A DNA stretch of 8,730 bases. Source: Candidatus Omnitrophota bacterium. Its GTDB lineage: Bacteria; Omnitrophota; Koll11; Gorgyraeales; Gorgyraeaceae. The stretch is from assembly GCA_018818505.1 (NCBI GenBank), contig JAHIRR010000203.1, positions 1 through 8,730 of the forward strand, written 5' to 3'. Under the pieces are notes generated by a model. It made no database searches, was not told the DNA's origin, and was given only the letters and a program-made list of their open reading frames with translations. The translations under genes and the position numbers were made by a program. Every line of letters starts with the position of its first letter. The first letter of the stretch is position 1. Positions 1 through 6,699 of this stretch are shown here, piece after piece.

Positions 1-2
1 CA

Positions 3-1664
3 ATAGGCGCAATAAGATTTAAAACTCTTACGCTCAAGCCAGGAAGATCCAAAAGATACATCATCGTAATGGGCATAGTTCAAAAAGAAAAACCGGAAGC
101 CGTATTCAGAAAATTCAATTCAGCCAAAAAAATAGATACTGCGCTTTCAGCAAATAAAGAATTCTGGCTCAAAAAGACAAGTTCAATAAGCGCTTCTACT
201 GGAAATAAAGACTTTGATAGATGGCTACGATGGGTACTGCTCCAGCCTGCTTTACGTAAGATTTTCGGATGTTCCTTTCTACCTGATTTTGACTATGGCA
301 GGGGCGGCAGGGGCTGGCGGGACATGTGGCAGGACTGCCTTACACTACTTCTGATAAATCCTGACCAGGCCCGCAATATGCTCATTAATAATTTTGGAGG
401 AGTGCGGCCAGATGGTTCAAATGCCACTATAATAGGAAAAGGACAGGGTGAGTTCCTTCCTGACAGAAACGACTTAAAACGTGTCTGGATGGATCATGGG
501 ATGTGGCCGTTTATGACCCTTGATCTATATATAAATCAAACAGGTGATACAAATATCCTCTTTGAAAAGGCGCCATATTTTGAAAGTAAAAAAATAGATA
601 GCGTGCTAAATCATATGTTGCTCCAGCATAAAAGGCCTTTTACAAAGATCGGTAAACATGGAAATTTCCTGCTCGAAGACGCGGACTGGAATGACGGACT
701 TGATATGGCATCTGAGCGCGGCGAAAGTGTCGCTTTTACAGCCGCGTATGCAGGCAATTTATATTCACTTGCTCAACTACTGGAAAAGATAAGGTACAAA
801 AAAGAAACTATAAAAGAACTTCGAAGAAAATCTGATAGGCTCGTAAATAACATACGCAAAAACGAATGGATAAAAACAAAATCAGGCTACAAGTTTTTCA
901 ATGGCTACTATGACAATAAAGGAAAACGCGTTGAGGGCGCCTACAAAAATGACGTGCGTATGACATTGACAGGCCAGGTCTTTCCTATTATGAGTAGCGT
1001 TGCGACAGATAAGCAGGTAAAAGAGATCTACAGAAGCGCGAAAAAATATCTCTGGGATAAAGAACTAGGCGGATTTAGACTTAATACTGACTTTGGAAGA
1101 GTTTATCCAGATCTCGGCAGGGCATTTGGCTTTGCATATGGTGAAAAAGAAAACGGCTCTTTCTTTAGCCACATGAATGTAATGTTTGCCTATGCGCTTT
1201 ATAAAAGAGGATTCGTAAAGCAGGGTTTTGAGGTCTTAAATTCCATTTACAGGATGTGCGTGAATACAAGCGTAAGCAAGATCTATCCTGGACTACCTGA
1301 ATATTTCGATTCTGATGGCAGAGGCATGTACCATTACCTCACTGGCTCTGCAAGCTGGTTCGCGCTTACCATACTTACCCAAGTTTTTGGAATCCGAGGA
1401 GGCATGGGAGACCTACTGATCGAACCCAAGCTTACAAAAGAACAATTCGCCAAATCCACAAAAATCTCGATACAAACCCATTTTGCTGGAAGAAAAATAA
1501 ATGTAAACTACGTCAATTCTAAAAAATTAGACTATGGAAAGTATAAAATCGGAAGGATAATTATTAACGGGAAAGTTACTGCCAAGCCATTGATAAAAAG
1601 AAAAGAATTTCTGAAACTTACCTCGAAAAATTCTTCTAACACAATTAACGTATATCTAAATTAA
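3..1664 (+). CDS. GH94-like glycoside phosphorylase, C-terminal part (5' end outside window)
   Basis: The reading frame is open from position 3 through the ATG at 69, so that ATG is internal and the gene begins left of the window; 553 residues are visible. The first residues (LTLKPGRSKRYIIVMG) look like the end of the N-terminal beta-sandwich of clan GH-Q phosphorylases. The (alpha/alpha)6 barrel follows: GRGWRDMWQD (about 297-329), then RVWMDHGMWP, whose Asp (codon 492-494) matches the general-acid Asp of GH94, then ADWND (about 678-692), ENGSFFSHMN with a His expected to bind phosphate, and YLTGSASW near 1330-1356. Family members cleave a beta-glucoside such as cellobiose or laminari-oligosaccharide with phosphate, releasing alpha-glucose 1-phosphate, usually in the cytoplasm. 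The motifs differ from classic cellobiose phosphorylase, so GH149 or GH161, or an unassigned branch, remain possible. It converges on the GT4 gene with 3 bp between stops. Family is fairly sure; substrate is unknown. Confidence 0.8.
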   Translation: MGAIRFKTLTLKPGRSKRYIIVMGIVQKEKPEAVFRKFNSAKKIDTALSANKEFWLKKTSSISASTGNKDFDRWLRWVLLQPALRKIFGCSFLPDFDYGRGGRGWRDMWQDCLTLLLINPDQARNMLINNFGGVRPDGSNATIIGKGQGEFLPDRNDLKRVWMDHGMWPFMTLDLYINQTGDTNILFEKAPYFESKKIDSVLNHMLLQHKRPFTKIGKHGNFLLEDADWNDGLDMASERGESVAFTAAYAGNLYSLAQLLEKIRYKKETIKELRRKSDRLVNNIRKNEWIKTKSGYKFFNGYYDNKGKRVEGAYKNDVRMTLTGQVFPIMSSVATDKQVKEIYRSAKKYLWDKELGGFRLNTDFGRVYPDLGRAFGFAYGEKENGSFFSHMNVMFAYALYKRGFVKQGFEVLNSIYRMCVNTSVSKIYPGLPEYFDSDGRGMYHYLTGSASWFALTILTQVFGIRGGMGDLLIEPKLTKEQFAKSTKISIQTHFAGRKINVNYVNSKKLDYGKYKIGRIIINGKVTAKPLIKRKEFLKLTSKNSSNTINVYLN

Positions 1665-1667
1665 ACC

Positions 1668-2852
1668 TCAGATTAATTTCCTGTAAAGATCCAAGATATT
1701 TCTCGTCATTATTCCTTTAGTATAATTCTGCTCTACCATTTGCCTGCCTGTATAGCCAAGCCGGTCATGCAGTTCTTTGTTATTAATGAGTTGGATTATC
1801 CTTGAGGCAAGCGCCTCAAAGTCTCTTATGGGCACTACAAAACCATTGATGCCGTCTTTTATTATCTCAGGCATGCCGCCTGTCTCAGTAACGACCATGG
1901 GCTTTGCCGAGGAAAGCGCCTCGAGCATGGTAAGTCCAAAAGGCTCACATGATGATGAGGGATATACGCAGACATCTGAGGCAGCGTACAATTTCGGCAT
2001 ATCTATAAGATCGAAGGAATCTATCAGAACATTTTTTCTCATCTTAAAAAAATCAACCAAGTCTACCATGTAGGCAATATCCTTTTGCTGCGACTGCGCC
2101 CAGTCTATGATATTCTTTGTGCCAGCCAGTATTAAGACGACATCAGGTATCCTATCCTTTATGCGCCTCAGAGCTTTTATGCTGACATCACACCCTTTGG
2201 CAAGCCCCATCCTGGCAGGATGAAAAATCACTTTTTTACCCTTAAGCTGAGGATATTTCTTAAATATGCTTTTATATTTGATCTTCGGATTATATAAAGT
2301 CTCGTCTATGCCATGGTGAACAACCGTGATCTTTTTGTGCGAAACTCCTATTCCGATCAATTCCCTTTTTATAAAATGACTCACTGCTATAATGTGATCC
2401 CACTTAATATTCCTCGTTAGATCTAAAAATAGATTATCATCCCAGACATTGTGCGCAGTCAAGACAAGCGGCGCGCCAAATTCCTTTGAAAGCCTGGCAA
2501 TGGTCCTTGTGTGCGGCTTTGAGAAATAATGCATGTTGTGACAGTGTATAATATCTGGTTTGGTGCGCTTTAAAAAATCAGTAAACACCTCGTCAATCTC
2601 ACTCAGTAGCCCATTAAGCCCTCTTTTGACAAGCCAGTTCAGGTCCATTATAGGCACTCTGGCAATGCCCACGCCTTTATATCTATCAACCACCTTCGCG
2701 CCTTCTACGGCGCCGGTCAAAAGATCGACCTTGTGGCCCATCTTGACCATCTCGGGTAAGAGTATCGTAAGGTGCGTCTCAACTCCTCCTATTGTCGGAG
2801 GAAACCCCCAGTGAAACTGCGCTATCTTTAAATTCTTTTTCTTACCTATCAT
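1668..2852 (-). CDS. GT4 family glycosyltransferase (GT-B fold)
   Basis: A 394-residue retaining glycosyltransferase that transfers a sugar, probably from a nucleotide sugar, in the cytoplasm or at the inner membrane face. The N-terminal Rossmann domain has the GGVETH loop (22-27) typical of GT4. The C-terminal domain has PARMGLAKG (212-220; Arg214 and Lys219 are the usual diphosphate contacts) and the E-x7-E signature Glu303 to Glu311 in EPFGLTMLE, followed by TGGMPEII (324-331). No signal peptide or membrane segment is seen. The start overlaps the end of the GH65 gene by 11 bp and has a strong ribosome binding site, so the two are probably coupled. Because it sits with a GH65 phosphorylase and beta-phosphoglucomutase, it could synthesise a glucoside such as trehalose (TreT-type enzymes are GT4), but nothing in the motifs separates that from a lipid- or polysaccharide-directed GT4. 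Family is sure; acceptor is not. Confidence 0.9.
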   Translation of the reverse strand: MIGKKKNLKIAQFHWGFPPTIGGVETHLTILLPEMVKMGHKVDLLTGAVEGAKVVDRYKGVGIARVPIMDLNWLVKRGLNGLLSEIDEVFTDFLKRTKPDIIHCHNMHYFSKPHTRTIARLSKEFGAPLVLTAHNVWDDNLFLDLTRNIKWDHIIAVSHFIKRELIGIGVSHKKITVVHHGIDETLYNPKIKYKSIFKKYPQLKGKKVIFHPARMGLAKGCDVSIKALRRIKDRIPDVVLILAGTKNIIDWAQSQQKDIAYMVDLVDFFKMRKNVLIDSFDLIDMPKLYAASDVCVYPSSSCEPFGLTMLEALSSAKPMVVTETGGMPEIIKDGINGFVVPIRDFEALASRIIQLINNKELHDRLGYTGRQMVEQNYTKGIMTRNILDLYRKLI

Positions 2853-5139
2853 AAAAAATCACCTCTTTGTTTGGCTCTAATTTATAGGCCCTATCAAATA
2901 CCTTTATCTTCAACCTATTACTTTTTCTTTTAGAAGAAAATCGCAGAGTTACTTTATCGTTTCTAACTATTAACCTTAAATTATACCCGTGCCACTTCAA
3001 ACAAAAAGAGATCTCTTCCCATCCTTGCGGCAAAGCAGGACTAATAGACAGTGTCTCATTCACTATCCTGACTCCTGCAAATCCATGAATAGCTGCCTGC
3101 CATGTAACGCCTAAAGACGCCGCGTGCATGCCATCACTAGTATTGCCATATGCGAGGCTTAGATCCATATTGGCTGCCACATCAAAATACCTGTAAGCGG
3201 CCTTGAGATCTCCTATTTCAGATGCCATCGCCGCATGCACAGCCGCGCTCAAAGAAGACTTGTGAACAGTGCGCCTGAAGTAATAATAGAAATTTTTCTT
3301 TTTAATACTCTCGCTAAAATTATCTGAAAAAAGATATAAAAGCATCACGACATCTGCCTGCTTTACAAGCTGCGTCTTTCCTACATCCTTCAGCTTGATT
3401 GCCCTTGGTATGTCCGGAATGGGATTTTTATCAAGATTTTTCAATATAACCTTCTTTTTTCTGAAAAATCCGTCGAACTGCTCTATAAGGCCATCTTTCT
3501 TTATATTGAAATATATCTTGGGAGGAATGGTTTTCCATGCCTTGACCTCACTCATTTTTAAATTTATTTTTTTCGAAAGCTGTTGAAACTCGCGGGGATA
3601 AGCTCGCCTCATCTTCTGGCACATCCCATATCCTAACAAAATATTGAATCTGGCCATATAATTCGTGTACGCGTTATTATCCACATCTTCATGAAATTCA
3701 TCCGGCCCTATTACATGGTTGATCTCAAATCTTTTGATTTTGGCGTTATATTCAACCCTTGATGCCCAGAATCTCGCGGTCTCAAAAATCATCTCAAAAC
3801 CGTATTTCAACATAAAGTTCTCATCGCGCGTAGCAATGTAATATTTGTAAACGCCATATATTATATCAGCAGTAATATGGTGTTCCATCTCGTGAGTGCG
3901 TATCTGAATAAGTGACCCGTCAAAGTTCTTTGCCCATGCAGGCGTGGTCTCATCTCCTGTGCCGGCTGACTCCCACGGGAACATCGCTCCTTTATAGCCG
4001 CGGCTTTCAGCTATCTGGCGCGCCTTATCCAGCCTATTATACCTGTAAAGCAGCATGTTCTTCGCGGCCTTTGGCCTGTTATAAATAAAAAATGGCATTA
4101 TGAATATCTCCGCGTCCCAGAAGATATGGCCGCGGTACCCCTCGCCGCTCAATGTCTTTGCGCCTATGCTGGATTCACCATTCCCCTCTCTTCCGCAGAT
4201 CAATAAATGATACATATTAAAACGAAGTGACTTTTCTGCTTCCTTGCCGCCTTTTATTTTTATATCTGAGGCAGTCCATAATTTATCCCACTTTGCAATA
4301 TGTTCCTTGAGCATGCGCTCAAAACCGAGATTTATACTTTTCTTGAGAAAACCCTTAACAACGCCTTTTAAGCTCGCCTTATTCTTATTCTCAGCCGTAA
4401 AAATAGAAAAGATGCTTGTAAGGCAAATAGTTTGATTTTTCTTTAACCTTACCTGAGTAGTTACATCCTTGGCAAAACGTTTGTTTCCATTTTTTTCCAC
4501 GATAAGGGATTTTCCGTATGCCACAAGGATATTTTTCTCCAAGGTCCTGACTGATAGATACTCACCTGTGTCAAACCGTGAAACATTCTCTATCCTAAAA
4601 TGCTTCTTGTTCCCTTCTGTCAAAAAACCCACATTTGTAACAGATAAATCCAAGAGATTTTCTACTGTAAGGGTAGCCCCCTCATCCAAAGGCGTGATGT
4701 AGACCTGCATGGCAATAATATGCCTGTTGCGCATACTGACAAATCTAATGGACTGGTAATCGAATCTCTTCTTATGGCTATTCTGAAATACTGTATGACG
4801 CGTTATCAAGCCATGGCGCATGTCCAAGATCCTTTTATGCTCTAAAATATCCATAGTGCCCGCGCCAACAAGCTCACCACCTGCTATTATCCTGAGATTA
4901 ACAGGATTAGGTAGATTTACCAGCTCTGGCACCTGCGCGCCTGTCTTATCGTATAAACCAGCTATGTATGTACCTGGCCTTGCGTCAAACGGCACTTCTT
5001 CTAATATGCCACGGCTTCCAATAAAACCATTACCCAACGCAAACTGGCTCTCCATGGAAGCCTGGAGTTTCTTGTCCCACTTGTTTTCCTTTAAAAGCCA
5101 TTCGTCTTCAGATCTGTATTTAGCAAAATAGTCTTTCAT
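2842..5139 (-). CDS. GH65 family disaccharide phosphorylase (trehalose/kojibiose phosphorylase type)
   Basis: A 765-residue enzyme, the usual full length for GH65. Such enzymes split an alpha-glucosyl disaccharide with phosphate, inverting the linkage, to give beta-glucose 1-phosphate plus glucose or another acceptor. An N-terminal beta-sandwich (about 1-270) precedes an (alpha/alpha)6 barrel (about 300-690) and a short C-terminal beta domain. Seen in order: GYRGHIFWDAEIF (334-346), IGPDEFHEDVDNNAYTN (477-493) with Glu481 as the general acid, KQADVV (593-598), HKSSLS (626-631) and SDGMHAASLG (668-677), the last three belonging to the phosphate site. The region IRTHEMEHHITADI (413-426) resembles trehalose/kojibiose enzymes more than maltose phosphorylase. 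No signal peptide, so cytoplasmic. It follows the beta-phosphoglucomutase gene, which would consume its product. The start has GAGG just upstream (5144-5147). Family is very sure; exact disaccharide cannot be read from sequence. Confidence 0.93.
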   Translation of the reverse strand: MKDYFAKYRSEDEWLLKENKWDKKLQASMESQFALGNGFIGSRGILEEVPFDARPGTYIAGLYDKTGAQVPELVNLPNPVNLRIIAGGELVGAGTMDILEHKRILDMRHGLITRHTVFQNSHKKRFDYQSIRFVSMRNRHIIAMQVYITPLDEGATLTVENLLDLSVTNVGFLTEGNKKHFRIENVSRFDTGEYLSVRTLEKNILVAYGKSLIVEKNGNKRFAKDVTTQVRLKKNQTICLTSIFSIFTAENKNKASLKGVVKGFLKKSINLGFERMLKEHIAKWDKLWTASDIKIKGGKEAEKSLRFNMYHLLICGREGNGESSIGAKTLSGEGYRGHIFWDAEIFIMPFFIYNRPKAAKNMLLYRYNRLDKARQIAESRGYKGAMFPWESAGTGDETTPAWAKNFDGSLIQIRTHEMEHHITADIIYGVYKYYIATRDENFMLKYGFEMIFETARFWASRVEYNAKIKRFEINHVIGPDEFHEDVDNNAYTNYMARFNILLGYGMCQKMRRAYPREFQQLSKKINLKMSEVKAWKTIPPKIYFNIKKDGLIEQFDGFFRKKKVILKNLDKNPIPDIPRAIKLKDVGKTQLVKQADVVMLLYLFSDNFSESIKKKNFYYYFRRTVHKSSLSAAVHAAMASEIGDLKAAYRYFDVAANMDLSLAYGNTSDGMHAASLGVTWQAAIHGFAGVRIVNETLSISPALPQGWEEISFCLKWHGYNLRLIVRNDKVTLRFSSKRKSNRLKIKVFDRAYKLEPNKEVIFYDR
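2858..2868 (-). promoter_or_regulatory. Strong ribosome binding site of the GT4 gene, inside the GH65 coding end
   Basis: On the minus strand the sequence reads AAAGAGGTGAT, then five T, then ATG. It matches the end of 16S rRNA at AGGTGAT and fixes the GT4 start at 2852. It lies inside the last codons of the GH65 gene, which fits reinitiation or coupling. Confidence 0.7.
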
Positions 5140-5150
5140 ATGTCCTCAAT

Positions 5151-5326
5151 GTCATTGCGAGCGAAGCCCCGTTCCAAATTCTAATTGATGTTCAATTTAT
5201 CATTTGTATCTACTCGCGTACAATTCTGATAAATTATTTGATGATACATAAGAATTTGGAACGGGGCGAAGCGAAGCAATCTTTTTTTGAGATTGCTTCG
5301 GCTGACTTCGTCAGCCTCGCAATGAC
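5151..5326. repeat. Palindromic repeat element with 11-bp inverted ends, interrupted by a second element
   Basis: The ends are perfect inverted repeats: GTCATTGCGAG at 5151-5161 and CTCGCAATGAC at 5316-5326. Inside the right half are two perfect hairpins: CGAAGCAATCT (5272-5282) with AGATTGCTTCG (5290-5300), and GCTGAC (5301-5306) with GTCAGC (5310-5315). Removing the inner insert (5168-5265) and one 7-bp duplicate leaves a 71-bp element able to fold as a closed stem with two side hairpins. Repeats of this GTCATTGCGA...TCGCAATGAC style are known from many bacterial genomes, and short ORFs predicted through them are spurious. The trinucleotide AAT flanks both ends (5148-5150, 5327-5329), possibly a target duplication but too short to trust. 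The element fills nearly all of the 195-bp gap between the neighbouring genes. Confidence 0.85.
5168..5265. mobile_element. 98-bp MITE-like insertion nested in the palindromic repeat
   Basis: The segment has perfect 15-bp terminal inverted repeats, CCCGTTCCAAATTCT at 5168-5182 and its reverse complement at 5251-5265. It is bounded by a 7-bp direct repeat GCGAAGC at 5161-5167 and 5266-5272, as expected for a target site duplication. The interior has further inverted repeats: AATTTATCA (5194-5202) with TGATAAATT (5227-5235), and TTGTA (5204-5208) with TACAA (5219-5223), so the whole segment can form one long interrupted hairpin. There is no coding capacity, so any movement would need a transposase from elsewhere. 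The caution is that GCGAAGC also occurs as an overlapping tandem motif in the host repeat, so the duplication could be intrinsic to it. Confidence 0.65.
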
Positions 5327-5334
5327 AATCTGTG

Positions 5335-5982
5335 TTAAAATAATTTTCTAATTCTCTCCAAATCAACCTCGCCCAAATCGCCTACGACTAAATCTGCTTT
5401 CTTCAATCGCTCAGGTTTTCCATACCTGTCAATCCCAACGCACTTCATACCAGCCCTTTTAGCTGCCTCCACGCCTAAAACAGCATCCTCAAAAACAACG
5501 CATCTAGATGGCTCTATAGCCATCCTCTCCGCAGACATAAGAAAGACCTGCGGATCAGGCTTTCCTTTTGTAACATCGTTTCCAGTAAGAATCTCATCGA
5601 AAAGCTCGACCAGATTCACCTTTTTAAGTATGGGCAGGCAATTCTTGCTCGAAGATATTACGCCCCTTTTTATATTCTCTTTTTTCATTGCCTTTACCAG
5701 ATCCACTGTGGTCTTATAGACAGGGATTTCTTCGCTGTTAAGATATTCTAAAAAATAAACCTGCTTTTTATCAGCTGCCTTTTTTAATTCGCCGTCATCC
5801 AGATCAGTCAAAATCGCCCTTGCCCCGTCATTGCGGGGAATGCCATCCACCTTCTCTTTATAATCCTCAAAACTAAAATCCTTTCCGTATTCGGCAAACA
5901 TCTTCTGCCACGCTTTAAAATGAAACGGCACAGTGTTTACGATTACGCCATCAAGATCAAATATCGCAGCCCTCATGCTCAT
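5335..5982 (-). CDS. pgmB: Beta-phosphoglucomutase (HAD superfamily)
   Basis: A 215-residue cytoplasmic HAD enzyme, normal length for the family, that interconverts beta-glucose 1-phosphate and glucose 6-phosphate. Motif I is DLDGVIVNT with nucleophile Asp9 and acid/base Asp11. The cap domain (about 16-85) has His21 and the DGIPRNDG loop (46-53) with Arg50, matching the phosphate-gripping Arg of known beta-phosphoglucomutases. Motif II is ISSS (109-112), motif III Lys141 in GKPDP, motif IV FEDAVLG with Glu165 and Asp166. The ATG overlaps the stop of the MscS gene as ATGA, and GAGGAGAGGG precedes it, so translation is coupled; an alternative ATG two codons in is less well placed. The next gene encodes a GH65 phosphorylase whose product is this enzyme's substrate, which strongly supports the call over a generic phosphatase. 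Asn16 replaces the Asp common after the motif I loop. Confidence 0.9.
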   Translation of the reverse strand: MSMRAAIFDLDGVIVNTVPFHFKAWQKMFAEYGKDFSFEDYKEKVDGIPRNDGARAILTDLDDGELKKAADKKQVYFLEYLNSEEIPVYKTTVDLVKAMKKENIKRGVISSSKNCLPILKKVNLVELFDEILTGNDVTKGKPDPQVFLMSAERMAIEPSRCVVFEDAVLGVEAAKRAGMKCVGIDRYGKPERLKKADLVVGDLGEVDLERIRKLF

Positions 5983-6623
5983 ACTGCCCTCTCCTCGCCA
6001 TAAGTATAATTCACTATCTTACTCTTGCTCAAATCTAAATTAGGCACGATTATAATCGCCTTGTCCTCTGATAAAAAATTAGACCTTCTTACTCCAATAT
6101 CCAAAACCTTAACCACCTCTCCTGAGGAAAGCTTTATTTTATCCCCTATCCTGAAAGGAGAATCTATCATGATCATAAATCCTGAAATGATATTGGCGAT
6201 AGTATCCTGGGCGGCCAGGGCAATAGCCAGTGAGCCTACGCCAAGCGCGGCAACCAGGGCGTTTATATTGACTCCATAAAACGGCAGGATTACAAGAAAT
6301 GCCACTGCCCATATTATTACCGCGGATGTCCTGCGCGCAATAGGAATCAGCTTATCATCCAGCTTGGTAATAGTCTTACTGGCTATGTTCTCGTGATACC
6401 ATGCCAATACTGCTGCAAGAATCCTGTGTATAATCAGGGATATAGATATGATAAATATAGTAGCTATATATTTCTTTAAATCACTGTGAAGCTCTTTAGA
6501 AATCCATGGGATAATGTTAATCTTGTAATAAAAATATCCCCAGATCAAAGACAAAAGTATCACTAAGGGCAAAAAGGCCTTCTTTATTATCTCCCAGCTT
6601 ATATTTTTTGATGCATTTGACAT
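5979..6623 (-). CDS. Short MscS-type mechanosensitive channel lacking the C-terminal vestibule domain
   Basis: A 214-residue inner membrane protein of the small-conductance mechanosensitive channel family, which releases solutes on hypo-osmotic shock. Hydrophobic segments lie near residues 15-33, 51-74 and 97-117, followed by the glycine/alanine-rich pore helix (about 121-150: ALVAALGVGSLAIALAAQD). The beta domain follows with SPFRIGDKIKL (155-165) and IIIVPNLDL (190-198). The protein stops at NYTYGEERAV, just where the E. coli channel goes on for roughly 100 residues to form the cytoplasmic cage; no such domain is present. The ATG at 6623 is chosen because AAGGAGGG lies 4 nt before it; an upstream TTG at 6680 would fall within the -35 box. 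The stop overlaps the beta-phosphoglucomutase ATG by 4 bp. Family is sure; whether it is a working channel alone is not. Confidence 0.87.
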   Translation of the reverse strand: MSNASKNISWEIIKKAFLPLVILLSLIWGYFYYKINIIPWISKELHSDLKKYIATIFIISISLIIHRILAAVLAWYHENIASKTITKLDDKLIPIARRTSAVIIWAVAFLVILPFYGVNINALVAALGVGSLAIALAAQDTIANIISGFMIMIDSPFRIGDKIKLSSGEVVKVLDIGVRRSNFLSEDKAIIIVPNLDLSKSKIVNYTYGEERAV

Positions 6624-6627
6624 CACG

Positions 6628-6635
6628 CCCTCCTT
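6628..6635 (-). promoter_or_regulatory. Ribosome binding site that sets the MscS start
   Basis: AAGGAGGG on the minus strand, 4 nt before the ATG at 6623. It is the best Shine-Dalgarno match in the window and decides in favour of the 214-residue protein rather than a 233-residue one beginning at a TTG. Confidence 0.8.
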
Positions 6636-6651
6636 ATAATTCTGAAAACAT

Positions 6652-6680
6652 ATTATAACTCTACCTGGCACTTTTAACAA
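6652..6680 (-). promoter_or_regulatory. Sigma-70-type promoter of the MscS-pgmB-GH65-GT4 operon
   Basis: On the minus strand a -35 box TTGTTA (6680-6675, 4 of 6 to consensus) and a perfect -10 box TATAAT (6657-6652) are separated by exactly 17 bp. Transcription would start near 6645, giving a leader of about 20 nt that contains the ribosome binding site. It lies in the only gap upstream of the MscS gene. Function is inferred from the pattern only. Confidence 0.65.
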
Positions 6681-6699
6681 TATGATTTATCATTAACAA

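Noticed and set aside
4820..5131. A 103-residue plus-strand reading frame opposite the GH65 N-terminus
   Set aside because: It is an antisense shadow of a well-supported enzyme, with no recognisable domain.
5183..5250. A possible promoter inside the nested element reading into the GH65 gene
   Set aside because: The best pair on the minus strand (TTGTAC with TAAATT, 18 bp apart) matches only 3 and 4 of 6 consensus bases in AT-rich DNA.
5272..5300. Hairpin with a T run (5282-5288), resembling an intrinsic terminator on the plus strand
   Set aside because: The T run is in the loop, not after the stem, and no plus-strand gene ends here.
5181..5366. A 61-residue minus-strand reading frame across the repeat
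   Set aside because: It is made almost wholly of the palindromic repeat (the CHCEADEVSRSNL translation is typical of such repeats), has no ribosome binding site and overlaps the end of pgmB.
5823..5838. CCCCG...CGGGG hairpin containing GTCATTGCG, resembling the end of the palindromic repeat
   Set aside because: It lies within pgmB and encodes the conserved IPRNDGAR loop; the 9-bp match to the repeat end is probably chance.
6624..6680. A longer MscS product starting at a TTG at 6680
   Set aside because: The start would overlap the -35 box, lacks a ribosome binding site and adds 19 residues without family support.
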